A stretch of DNA of 64,000 nucleotides, from contig CM026571.1 in assembly GCA_015143295.1 (NCBI GenBank), positions 6,653,501 to 6,717,500 of the forward strand, given 5' to 3'. This DNA is from Tetracentron sinense (lineage: Eukaryota > Streptophyta > Magnoliopsida > Trochodendrales > Trochodendraceae). This document shows positions 24,001-35,400 of this stretch, piece by piece. The notes beneath the pieces were generated by a model. The model had not been told where the DNA came from, did no database searches, and saw only the letters and a program-made list of their open reading frames with translations. The number at the start of each line of letters is the position of its first letter. The first letter of the stretch is position 1. The position numbers were made by a program, and so were the translations under genes.

Positions 24001-27000
24001 TCATTAGACGCCCCATTAATGAGGGGAGTTACTTTCTCTCCTCTCCGTCTTGCTTAAGGAGTTATCCCTAGAAAAATGGGAGAATAGATTACAGAGCCCT
24101 AAAAACAAAGGCTCTGCTCCCAGAGGTTTCCAAAAGATGGAAACCAATTGTCCAAGGACAAATGACTCTCTCCACGGAGAGTTGGCCCCGATTTGGTCTC
24201 CTAAAAAGTAGGAAACCAAGAGAGACTAGCAAGGACTCTCTCCCGATTATAAAAGAGGGAGTCTCCAAGAAAGACTTCCTGAAGAGAAAATCCTACATGG
24301 AGCTCCCCTCTGCAACAATAGTCAAGGCAAACAGTGAAGAAGAAGGCTCCCTCGACTGTAAAAAGCAATGGAGAACACAAGGTGAGCCCTAAAAATGGTC
24401 ACCTTCTTTTTCTTCTATACAAAGACATCAATGAGGCACCTTGTACATGTGGCTTGGGCTACCTCTTTCAATAAAAGAATACAAATTTTATCGTCAGTTT
24501 CTCTTCTCTCATCTTTTCTTTTTAATAAAAGGTGTCTCCCACAAATCGGGAAAGTAATTAACAATCTAAGTTTACTCAGATTAGAAGGATTGTCCCCCAC
24601 AACAAACAATCAATCTCACACAATAGCGAGAGATATTGACACCAAAATTCAGATAGTCTCATCCTTGAGGCTGCTCAAAATTTGTATGTATTCTGCAAAA
24701 TCACCATTTTGGAAAGCCGGTTTGCTAAAAATATGCTCATGATTTAAGGATAGTTAAGCATACAACTAATGCGACGTAGGAATTCCAAATAAAGGTGTGA
24801 CGAGCATATTACGAGAAAAGAGGTCATTGTATATCAAATTCCGGAGATTTGGCAATCAACATCAATGGCCATAACTTTCTGCTCAAATATTCAACCAAGA
24901 ATCAATCCGATATGTTGGAAATCATTTTTCGAGATCTACATTAGCTACTGCACAATGTTTGTGAAGATTCCATGGTTTTTGGCATCAAAATAGGGATAGA
25001 AGTTTGAGATTAAAATTATTGACAAAAATAAGGGTTATCTTTGGCATTTTTAAAATTATACGTAAGCTATCCTAGATGTACGACTATGATTACTTCCTTA
25101 GCTTTTAGGTTATGATTTAGGATTTATTTTATTATTATCGTTGTTGTGACTCATTGTTTGAAAACTTTTGATTTTTTAAATGAGGGTTTCTTAAGCTTTT
25201 GAGTTCCTTTGAGAACTTTTAGTTGCTTGGATTAACTCATTGCAAGTGGGTTTTCCTCTGAGAAACTTAGGCTTTGATGGTGATCGAAGTTTTTATTCTT
25301 TACCATCATGTTGCCACATATTGTCCTATGTCACAACCCTATTCAGTGTTTCCGTTAGAATTAGACCCAAAACCGGTTGCGCAATGATTGAACTAACCTC
25401 AAATATTTAGTAAACCTAAATGTCCTTACACACACATATATGATATATATATATACATATTTTTATATTATAACATATTTATAATTAGAAACTTGAAATT
25501 TTAGAGAGAAAAAAAAAAGATATATTTTAATTAGTTAGCAAAACAACCGAACTAACCCAATGCTTGTGTTTGAAACCAATGCCATATAAGGCAGTGGGGT
25601 TGGTTGATTAAATTTTCAATAGTTTTGATTCTAATCTTAACAGAAGTATCGAATGAGGGTTGTATGCTTAACTATGTATAAACCATGAGTTTTTTGCGAA
25701 CTGGTTTTCTAAAACAGTGTATATGCAAAATACGCTAAAGCCAGCAGCTGACTTGCTACAATCCCTTTATTTCAGACCTTAATGTTTTTGACTTTTTTTT
25801 TTCTTTGAGGCATCATGTGAATCTCGTAAAATAAACAGCTAATGCTTCCTTTTTTTGTTATTAGGTTAAAAAACAGTTACTGTAGCAGAGTTCTATCTGA
25901 CGTGTTGAAACTACTATATCTTATTTCCCTTGGTTTTGTTGTTCTTTTGTAAGCTAAAAAGGTTTATTGGAGATGGGATTTGTAACTATTTTAGATTCAT
26001 ATATTAATTTCTTTGTTGCTGTTTTTTATGCAGTTGCTCCAAACTCAATGAACCTAAATTGAGATATCGCTTGGTGATTTTATTTCATTACATGAAGTTG
26101 TCCATCATTCTTGGAACTTAAAAATATATTCCATCATGAGAAAGAAACATACTAACATACTACGAAGTCCAAAAGAATCTTGGAAATTAGATATTTTGCT
26201 TAAAATGCTCCCTTAGAATCTGAAATTTGTCCATTACTCTAGTACTTTTTTTTTTTTTTAATCGGTAAAGCAAATATATATAAAAATAAAGAAGGAACAA
26301 TTTACAGAGGCATAAACTAAAAGAGAGAAGCACACAAGACTAAAAAAGAAGAAGAAAAACCACAAAGAAACTGAGCGGCTGCCGATTCAAATTAGGAGGA
26401 TCTCCCTCACATCTTGGCCCACCGAACTTGTGGAACTCCAATCCACAATCGATTGCCGCTCCCGGGATCGGATTCGGAGGAGAGAAGAAGAAGAGTTGTC
26501 AAAAATTGATGTGCTTATAAGAAGGGTTGTTAAAAATCCAAAGTCAAGCTCTCTTTTCGAAGAGTACCTGTGAATTCTCATCCTCTGTGATTTGAGCACC
26601 TTGGCATGTGTTTGTTCCTTCTTCTCTTTTGGCCCTGTTTTTTCAATTTGTTTCATTAGATCTCCTTGGCATGTGTTTGTTCCTTCTTCTCTTTTGCACC
26701 TGTTTTTTCAATTTGTTTCATTAGATCTCCTGATGTAGTATAGGGTCTTATCTGATCGTTACAGGAAGAAGACAAAACAAATCGGTAGCGATGATCATCT
26801 TCTTTTCATCTTCTCTTTTATGTTTTGATATTTATGCTAATCTCATCGTTATTTGCATGATTTTCTTATGCAGGGAGGTGGAAGATTTTGCTAGGATATT
26901 GAATTCAGAGTGGCCTGAAAGAATGCAAGAGATTCTAACCTCAGGCCAAGAAAGAAGGGTTGTACCAATGTCTATGAATGGTGATGATTCCTTGGGGAGA

Positions 27001-28097
27001 TTTACAAGTAAAATTACTCTCTTTTTTCTTTTTATACATTTAGGCTGTCATTTCTTTGAGGAGGCATGATCTACATTTTTTTTTACTTATAATGTGTTTA
27101 AATTGTTTGTGCTCAAGTAATTGCTGCTCTCTTATAGATGTATGTTTCATATTTGAAGTTTGACCTAAGCTCTTGAAGTCATGTTTTTCTTGCTTGGTGC
27201 ATTTTTTTTCTTTCCTTTTGGGATGGGGGGTGGGGGTATTCTAAATGAGTTTCACCTTTTAATGTGCATTATTTATTTACAATTTGTAGTACTTTTTCTT
27301 ATGGAATGAGGAGTTCAGGCACGGTGATGTTGTAGTACTTAATATTTGTGGAGGTGGGAGCTCGGGTATGATCTGTGTGTTTTTTGTTGCAAGTATTCTC
27401 ATGCTGTTTTCAGTGTTTTGGACCTCTTTATAGTTCATTTATTTGGTGAGGCATATCGTGAACTCCGTATGCTGCATAAATTATGTCTCTCTCTCTCTAA
27501 ATGCCCCCCTCTTTTCTTTACCCACACTTCTGTATGAACATGTGAAAGAAGGTTGTTCTGTTTCCATGTGCTAGTGATTATAACTCTCTCTCTCTCTATA
27601 TATATACATATTATATATAGTCTCAGAAATTGATATGTTATAATGCTTTGTTGTTGGCCATCACATACAGGATCTGAAATTTCAATTTTGTCAGGTGCGA
27701 ATCAGGCAGGTAGTCTCAGTTTTTTGGGATTAGATACAGGCCTCTTTTGTAAGGCACATGCCTGCATTCTTATAACTATAAGTGTCACAGTGACTCGACC
27801 GAGTCAGTGTTATGTTGATTTCCATGCTGGCTGTGGCAAATTGGAGCCAATATTTAATTACTTGATATCACCTTTCATATGCATGTTTATTCTTCACTAA
27901 TTTGCTTAAGGGTTAGTTGAGTAATATGGTATTTGCTTCTAGTTATTTGGTAGACTAACCAGAAGCAGCAGGAGCTGCTGTAGCACCTGCTCCTGTAGAA
28001 TTTAGTAGATCACACCTCCCATTTGAAGCTATGATTATGAGTTACATGTATCTCATAAAACAATTGGTTCACAGGAGCAGGGCTGGACCAGAGATGA
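18029..28097 (+). CDS. ASK21: SKP1-like protein, ASK20/21 type
   Basis: SKP1 proteins bridge cullin-1 to F-box proteins in SCF ubiquitin ligases; this plant subtype carries a long extra C-terminal tail. Exons: 18029-18064, 18670-18891, 19145-19336, 19421-19531, 19685-19763, 22215-22318, 22433-22614, 26874-27007 and probably 28075-28097, all with GT-AG introns and consistent phase, giving about 360 residues. Residues 1-20 read MSEGDMAVIKPEAMKSYIWL; the POZ-like fold follows (QTADGSIQQVEEEVAMFCPM). The SKP1 helical domain is at about 87-160 (FIRMDTKRLCELTSAADSLQ, EEIRETFHLPDDLT). The tail has a basic, NLS-like KHKKKNHRRK near 221-230 and an acidic DGDIDDELDP near 290. An in-frame ATG at 18008 could add seven residues; MSEGD is preferred because it matches the family start. 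The last junction is weak (donor ACAA|GTAAAA); reading through would end at 27069 instead. ASK20 and ASK21 cannot be told apart with certainty here. Confidence 0.85.
20163..20322 (+). repeat. MITE-like repeat, copy 2, with a perfect hairpin
   Basis: Reverse-complement relative of 3421-3550, inside the 19764-22214 intron. It contains a perfect 16-bp inverted repeat, AATCCTAACCGTTTAA at 20193-20208 and its complement at 20217-20232, around an 8-base loop. No coding sequence. Confidence 0.65.
20330..22210. other. remainder of a SKP1-like gene intron
   Basis: Non-coding, AT-rich intron DNA. The only feature I see is a short TA microsatellite near 21736-21750 and a small repeated phrase (AAAGATACCCAACCTCT) near 21232 and 21267. 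No element boundaries are recognised. Confidence 0.5.
22906..23165. repeat. 95-bp tandem duplication followed by a TG-rich microsatellite
   Basis: Copies start at 22906 and 23001 (GCGCCTGATAAATTATA) and end in CTCTGAATAGG. A degenerate TGTG/GTGCG tract follows at about 23092-23165. All of it lies in the large intron 22615-26873 of the SKP1-like gene. Confidence 0.85.
23388..24693 (+). mobile_element. solo-LTR-like block in a SKP1-like gene intron
   Basis: A GC-richer block inside an AT-rich intron. A TATA box (TATAAAAG, 24248-24255) lies about 220 bp upstream of a polyadenylation signal (AATAAA, 24470-24475), the spacing expected of an LTR R region. No primer-binding site, polypurine tract or pol reading frame adjoins it. 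A start near TGTTGGTG at 23388 is plausible, but no target duplication was found. Confidence 0.35.
24702..25723. mobile_element. TIR transposon, non-autonomous, about 1 kb
   Basis: Inverted ends extend over about 70 bp. The left end starts CACCATTTTGGAAAGCC and runs to ATAGTTAAGCATACAAC near 24770. The right end is its complement, from GTTGTATGCTTAACTAT (about 25664) to AACAGTG near 25719. The 8-bp direct repeat TGCAAAAT lies at 24694-24701 and 25724-25731, with four extra bases (TATA) inside the right copy. The interior has no recognisable reading frame. A hAT-like origin fits the 8-bp repeat. Confidence 0.65.
26240..26800 (-). repeat. possible LINE 3' fragment with an internal 65-bp tandem duplication
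   Basis: A T-run (about 26250-26262) followed by ATCGGTAAAGCAAATATAT resembles the reversed 3' end of plant LINEs. The duplication consists of copies 26601-26665 and 26666-26730 (TTGGCATGTGTTTGTTCC), nearly identical, about 140 bp before the exon at 26874. The duplication is certain; the LINE label is tentative. Confidence 0.5.
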
Positions 28098-28500
28098 TCC
28101 TACAATGGATACCCGTTAGTCTGATTGTTGGTGGCTGGAACTGTTTGAAGAAGATGCTTACACAGGGTGGCTGTTGACGGCACCCAGAAGAGATTGTAGT
28201 GCCATTGCCGTGGATCCGCATCACATGTAAGTTTTTTTTAATTCCTTAATTCAATTTTGGTTGAAGGGTCAATCTTGTGTTCAGGAAGTCTCCAATAACT
28301 TACTGCTATTACGTAGGCTAGTTCATGTATTTTTGTGATTACAGAGCTTTTGCATTTACTTTTGAATCTTTTGTGTTGCAGCTTGGTGCTTGAGCGTTCA
28401 TGCAGAAACATTATATCAAATGAGGAATAATCTAAGAAGTGCTTATTCATTCAGATTCTTTGAGAAACGCCTACTCCTAAGAACAGCTGTAGTTACTATT
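28098..28500 (+). other. probable 3' UTR of the SKP1-like gene
   Basis: Sequence after the predicted stop with no further conserved coding. No strong AATAAA is seen; AATAAT occurs near 28425. The end point is a guess. Confidence 0.3.
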
Positions 28501-29099
28501 CAAAATGCTTTGTAATAGTAACCACTGGAAGAAAGAAAAGCATATACTAGTCCCCCTAATTTTGTGAACGACAGTGTGTAGCTGCATGGCAGTCAAATGC
28601 ATCCGTTTGAATCACGTAAACACCCTAATCATGATTAGTTCTCTTTTACTTTCTTCAATTTAGGTGGCTGGCTGATTCCTCTCTTCTGCATGGTGTTGGT
28701 TGGACATGGCTTGATTTATAAAATAGGAATTTGAGTATGAATTCAGTTACGTTAATCTCACAGCTGGGAAGGCCCATCCAAGTGTCAAATCGACCGAAAT
28801 GCTTGTTCTAATTAGGTTGCATGTTGGCTGTTGCTTTACTATTTACATTTCACAAAAAATGACAAAATATCCTGGGATCTAGTTAGTTATTGGTTGATGA
28901 CTTCTCCATCTAGAAGTGCCACCCTTGAACAAAGTCCGTCAAGTTTTTAGTAACAATGGAAATCCATGTCATTAGCTTTGATTATTGACAATAATAAGAT
29001 TAGTCAACATTATGATCCACTTAATGGTGATAACATACATATATGCTGACTTTTATTCTGTCAAATCCTAGAGATTCACTAAGTTATGAAACTACTATA

Positions 29100-29370
29100 T
29101 GTCACCTGCCCTGTTCTTAAACAATCTCAATTACTGGTTAATTTAAAGGGTGTAGGTAAATAAGGTAAGATATTACACTTCTATTTGATAAAATGTCACA
29201 AACCTTCTTCTTAATCAGACTCAATTGCTGGTTAATTAAAAAGGTTGCAAGTAAATAAGGTATTACACTTCCATATGATTAATGCAACATGCCCTGTTCT
29301 TAATCAGTCTCAATTGCTGGTTAATTTAAAGGGTGTGAGTAAATAAGGTAAGATATTACACTTCCATTTT
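29100..29370. repeat. three-copy tandem repeat between convergent genes
   Basis: Three copies of a roughly 90-bp unit with the core CAATT(A/G)CTGGTTAATT near 29128, 29222 and 29311 and the tail GTAAATAAGG..ATTACACTT, with periods of about 94 and 89 bp. The array ends about 90 bp past the SPPL stop codon, so it probably lies in or next to that gene's 3' UTR. Confidence 0.85.
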
Positions 29371-29459
29371 CTGCTAGGCTTTGAGAATTGAGAGGCTGAT
29401 GCTCCTGTACTACAAACATTTATACTGAACATAAAGCAGTCATATTTCTCTTGGTTCAG

Positions 29460-32400
29460 TTACTCAGTGGATTGGTGTTGGATATGTGGGCAGATCCTCT
29501 CTGGTTCTCCACATGTCCATAGATTCTCGAGATCGCCTCTCTTTTTCCCCAAGGTCAAAAGGGTGCCTGCATTAGCAATGAATCAGACCAAATAAAAAGC
29601 ATGGCATAGGTAAGTAGCATGAATACCAGTTCATTTCTAGCACTCGAAAAATTTCTCGGCTATCCATTTCTTCTCTGGGCATTGCAATGACGCTTACCGA
29701 GTGTAAATGGAACAATGTAAAGCAGAGCTGGTTGTCCGTGTCCATCCATCAGGTTTAAAGCCACATACGTGATGAGGAGACCTGCCATGCATTTAAAAGA
29801 CTATTTGCATAAATGTTGACGGCCTTAAAAAAAAATGGCAACCCAATTAATCAGAAGCAACAATGAAAATTGCGAAATACGCACTAGATGTGAGGCAGAG
29901 TATACCTCCTTTCCCATTTTCCTCACCACTTATAAACTGATAATTTGTCTACATTTAACCCATCTCTATCACCATATTAAGCAAAACTACCTTTGTGCAG
30001 TTTTAAAATGCTAATACAATGACGAGATTCTAGAAGTACCCACTCACCAAAGGAAAAGAGATGCTAAACTACCAGTTCCTTTGCTGATTCTTTCTTCCTG
30101 AATTACAAGTCCTTATACGTTTGAATCAGAGAAGTGGTAAATCTACATAGTTTTGCTTACCTAAACCATAGGCAAACATAGCCCACAGGAAGTATCCAGC
30201 TCGAAGATTCTTCTTTGCCAGCCAATCATACCTGCAAAAATCACCCACATCTTGATTTCACTTATAAACAGTTCACTGGCTGGAACAGAATTCATTATCT
30301 GTTTTCGACTTGTTTAAACATGTTAAAATACAATAGAGCATTCCAAAATAGCGGAAAAAAAGAAGCACTGCAGTAACATTAAAGGGCCAGATTAGAGCAA
30401 ATGGAGCCTAGGATGATACAGCACAAAAAGTGTAAAAGGTGTCAGGTCCACTTATTCTAGCTTAAACTGTTTGGTGGTTAACCTACTTTCATAAATTGAG
30501 GCTTTTTGACAACTGTTCAAATCCCAAAAAAGTGTAAAAGGTTTCCTCTTCCAACACTAGCCCATTACCTATACAAAAGTCCTAGAAAAGGTCAAATCCC
30601 CCCCTCCCTAAATAAAGAGAGAAGCTTTAAGAAACAACTGTATCTATCAAATGTATCTATTTTTCTTTGGTTGGCATCGTTGAACAAGATACTCACATGC
30701 GATCATCTAAAAAATAGAAAGTGGAGGTTGACAAATCGCTATTTTTTATGTCAAATGATGGAGGATCGGTGAACCATCTATTGTTACACTGTCCCTTTGT
30801 CTCAGCTATTTGGAGAGAGTTTCTCCTCCGAATGGGGTTGGATCTTTTCCTTGGTCCCCTTACAGACTCCTCAACTGGTTGGTTTGTGACTCCATTAGAA
30901 GCTCCTACTTTAGTGGTACGGGCTATGCCCTTAGGTGCAATAGGTTGGTTTATCTGGAAGCAAGGGCAGAGCCAGGGGTGTTATGGCCCCCCCCCCAAAA
31001 AAATTTGACCTTCTTGGTCCCCCCAAAAATTTTGACCTTCTCTTTAGTCTTTAGTATACATAGGCTATAGTAAAAATTAAACCATAAACTTAGTTTCATC
31101 CATATATTGCCGCCCCCCTCCACAACACCAAATTTCTACATTTGTGTTCCTATCTCTATAGTGGCTACCTAAAGTTTTGAACTTTACAATCTATTATACA
31201 ATCTTTATGTTACCTTTAAATATTTCTTTCTTAAAATATCCCATTTATAAGGGTATCAAAAAAAAAAATCACACGATTGAATGTGATCCGAACAACCAGG
31301 CCACATATCCTCAAACTCATTAATTTTCTTGATACATGTACTTCGGCCTCCCAAAGAAAAATTCCTGGCTCCGACTCTGTCTGAGAGGAACAAAATAGTG
31401 GAGTGTTTGATGGTTCAGCCTCCTCTGAGAGGAGCATGTCCTTTCAATTGCACGTTAGGTGATTCATTCCTAGTGTGCAATCAGGAAGATATGTTGACCA
31501 GTGGCTCTGTGAGTTGTTGAGACTTGAGATAGTCACTGATTATTTTTCTTCCTTTTCTTAACCTTTAACCTCTACTTTGTACTTCTCAAAGTTTCCATCT
31601 TAAATATATATATATATATCATTTACTGATAAATAAATAAAAGGAACAAGACCCTTGTAAATGAGATATGGATGCAGAGTTTAAACCTCAGTGAAAATGC
31701 TATTAGCAGTCCTGGTAAGAGGATGTCGCCAAAACCGATGATGCTGTAACCACCCCACGGATCAAACATCCGTGGAATCTTCAGTAGCATTGGAATACCA
31801 TCCTCTCCACTTTTATCACCACGGGCAACCTAAAAAGAGTACATGAACAAGCATTTGGCAAAAAGAGTGGTGAGAACCAAACACTAGCCATATCTATCAC
31901 TTGTGACAAAGCCTTGAAGTTCTACTCACCACAATCATCACACTTTCATGGAACAAACTTTTCGAAACAAACACCCAAAAGATGTCGTACAAGAAGGCAC
32001 AACTGAGAAGAACTGTACCGACCTGATCTCTCAATAAGCAATAGAAATCATGTTAATAAGCATTATTTAGAATACCATTTGAAACTACAACCTTGAACAC
32101 CAACAAAACTGCTCATTAAGAAAGAGCACATCTTATATTCTTATTATAAGCCATCTGTAATCATCTAAGATGTTATCATGAATGATAATTAAAAATAGCC
32201 AGAATTATGTCATTGCAAACATTTTGCAACTACCTCGCCGAAATGAGAAGGTTCGAAAACAGTCCTGCCTCCTCTATTGACTCAAAAGATACGAGGATCA
32301 GGAGACGATGTAAAATTTATTAAATAACAAGCATTAGCTAACCGGCTTATTAAAAACTAATTTTGAAAGTTAGAAAGCTTGCAAAATTTGGACCATTGTA

Positions 32401-35400
32401 TAAGAGAGTTATTGGCAACAGGCAGATATATCATGGCAAGTACATAGCCACATAATGATAATGAAATGTTCCTAGGCAAAATTTTGGACCAATGGTGTTA
32501 AAATGGCAAATAGTCGGAAAATTTCCTATTTGTGTTTATATATCAAATAATATTTTCTGTATCAAGATTATTTTCATCTCAATGACGTCTAGGTACTAAC
32601 TGCATTGTTTTGCACACTACCACTCTTTCTTGTCTGCATAAATTTTCTCTATTATGGCATGTCTGACTTCCCACATCCCTGTAAAGAATTATATCTGAGG
32701 CACTAATTAATAATGCCAAAGTTTTATACGAAAGGAAAAGTAATCTCTGAACAGATAAGTTATAACCCATAACGAATACATTTTAAGAACTTTAAAAATA
32801 TAAATTCTGCATAAGCAGTTCTAGGTCAAAGTCAAATTTTGACAGTTAAAGTAAGAATATACATACATATTAATGGTGGATCTTCAAAGAAGCTGGTGTA
32901 GGAAATGTATATAACGGCAATCGTGGAAAAGTAGGATGCCACCTCAGACGAGCCTCAATAGAGTGGACAAAGCTCGATTTGGATGGAATTTCTGTTGGTT
33001 CTTGGCACCCAGCTAGCATAAGCGTGTGTTTTGTGATGGATACTTTGATTTGTCAAAGTATTTTTTTGGCCCAATGATTCCAATAGGATAAGCAGATTGA
33101 AATGGAAAGGAGATCAAAGCATTCCTCCAAGGATTACAAGCATTTTGGGACCACCTCAAAGGTGGCTTTTGTTGCTTGAGGCCTCAGATTAAAATGAAAA
33201 GGAGATCAAAGCATTCCTCCAAGGATTACAAGCATTTTGGGACCACCTCTAAGGTGGTTTTTGTCACTCGAGGAGGCCTCTTCAAATGCAATTAATTGTC
33301 AAATGCCAAATGATTGGCTCATAACACCTACTGTTGACATTTGAGAGTTGAAGGTGGAGTCTTATTTCCCTCATAGTCCAATGGATGTGGATGTGAATGT
33401 GGATGTGGTGGCAGATTCCTTGGCTAACAGTGGTGTCCAAAACTCTTTGTGCATAGGTAACACCATAACACTCTTTAACTTTGTATTCATCTTTTATTAA
33501 TGGGACTAGTTACTTATCAAAGAAAAAGAACATATTACAAAGTCTATGAAGCAGCTTTGGGAGTTATAAGTATAGATTTTGTATTCATCTTTGTCCAGAA
33601 GGTAAGGTTTCTATTTTCACCGTGAAAACATCTTGTAACAGTATCTGGGGCACTTGTGTCCATCTCTAACTTTTACATCCTATGTATCCATGTTATCTAT
33701 ATCCAAAGAAAATATGCAAATTGACTGCAAAGCAATTAATCATGACTTTAATTTTGTTTGGTAACACAAATATTCTATTGCGGCACTTTCAAAATCTTAA
33801 GTCCAGGTGGACTTCAATATATCATGGCCATAGTTACTAAAAAATAATTCACCAGTGATAATTCAAAGCATTCAACAATGAGAGCCATGCAAACCTAACA
33901 TACTGTCACATATTTCTCCAACCAGTTAGAGCTAAATGAGCCTGAATCACCTTGAGATTAGGTATGCGAACAATTTGAAGAACTGTAATTATCAGTGCAA
34001 TTCCCTGATTGGCAAAAGAGAATTAAAAAAATGATAATTAGTTTCACTTCTCCATCCTTCTATTACTTTCATTCACTATATTTCTCTTGAAAATAAAGGA
34101 AGATAAATCAGAATAAGCATGCACGTCATTTTAGCATCTAATTAAAATTGGAGTAATTGGAATGAGTTGAAAATATAATTGGATGTGCACCAGCAATGCA
34201 CAAAGAGTGGAGTCGCGGTGTACTGGTATTAAGGATAAATTACTGTTTTCTACTATACCTTAGCAATTAAGAATTCCATCCTATCTTTTAAGATTTATTT
34301 GTGCTAAAAACAAGGAGCTAATTAGTGACATAATTGTTAGATCCGGTGTACTTTTGGGCTGATAGATAAGACAAGTAGAGAAAGAAAGTGTAATGCATTC
34401 AGGCAGGCTGAATTGTGCTTACCTTAAGACTTAAATCATCCTCACTACCGGTCTGCAATTGGGTTTGTGGCAAACCGTCCCCAAGTTACAATTAAACCCA
34501 GCCTGTTGTAAGCGTCGGTCTAAGGCTTGTAATATATATTATTTGGCTATTTGGTCGGTCCTTCCTGGAGCCATATCATGGTCAATTTGGAAAGAAAGAA
34601 ACAACGGAGTGTTTGAGGACACTCCCTCTTCACCATTTTGCATTTGTTCACATATTTGCCTTCTTATTCTACAATGGTGTTCCACTAGGCAGGATGGGGT
34701 GGATCTGGGTGAGGTGTTTGGGCTGATTTAGGCAACCCTCACCTTTGCATTTGCTTTCTATGAATCTTTTGGTTTTTAGCGTTTTTGCTTTTTGAGTTTA
34801 CTTGTAAACTTTTTATCTGCTATACGGCTTCGCTCTCTTGTTCTATATTATATATGCTTGCTTACCGATCAAAAAATATATATTTGCACCGACCCCAAAC
34901 TCTTAAGCAATGGTCGAAATCGAGCAAAAAATATTTACCTCTACTTCGGTTTTCTACCTCATTAAAAGTTTTCTTAATTATCTTTGTTTGTACTTAACTC
35001 CCATCCCGACAAAAATACGCTTTTTGGTAATGATAAAATTTTCATTATAAAGCAATGTTTGCTTAGCAAACTGGCTTATACAAGATTTTTGCAGATTTCT
35101 GATATTTACAGTACATCAGAAAGGGTGAGATGTTTCCCGAAGGTTAGTTCAATAACCCTCTCTTTTCCCACGATGTTAGCACTTCGCAGTTGACAAATTT
35201 CCCATTAAAAGTTGTCCATTTTCCACCCATTCATAGGCTTTGAAGATGCTCCTTTCATGAATGACATGGTTGGTGTTCCAAACTTCCAATATTGATCTAC
35301 CAATCGCTATCTTGATCCATCATATAATCTTCAAAATTAGCACTACCACTTCTTAGGTCATAGTAACTTTAGGTTTAACACTCTCAATTTCTTGAGTGGT

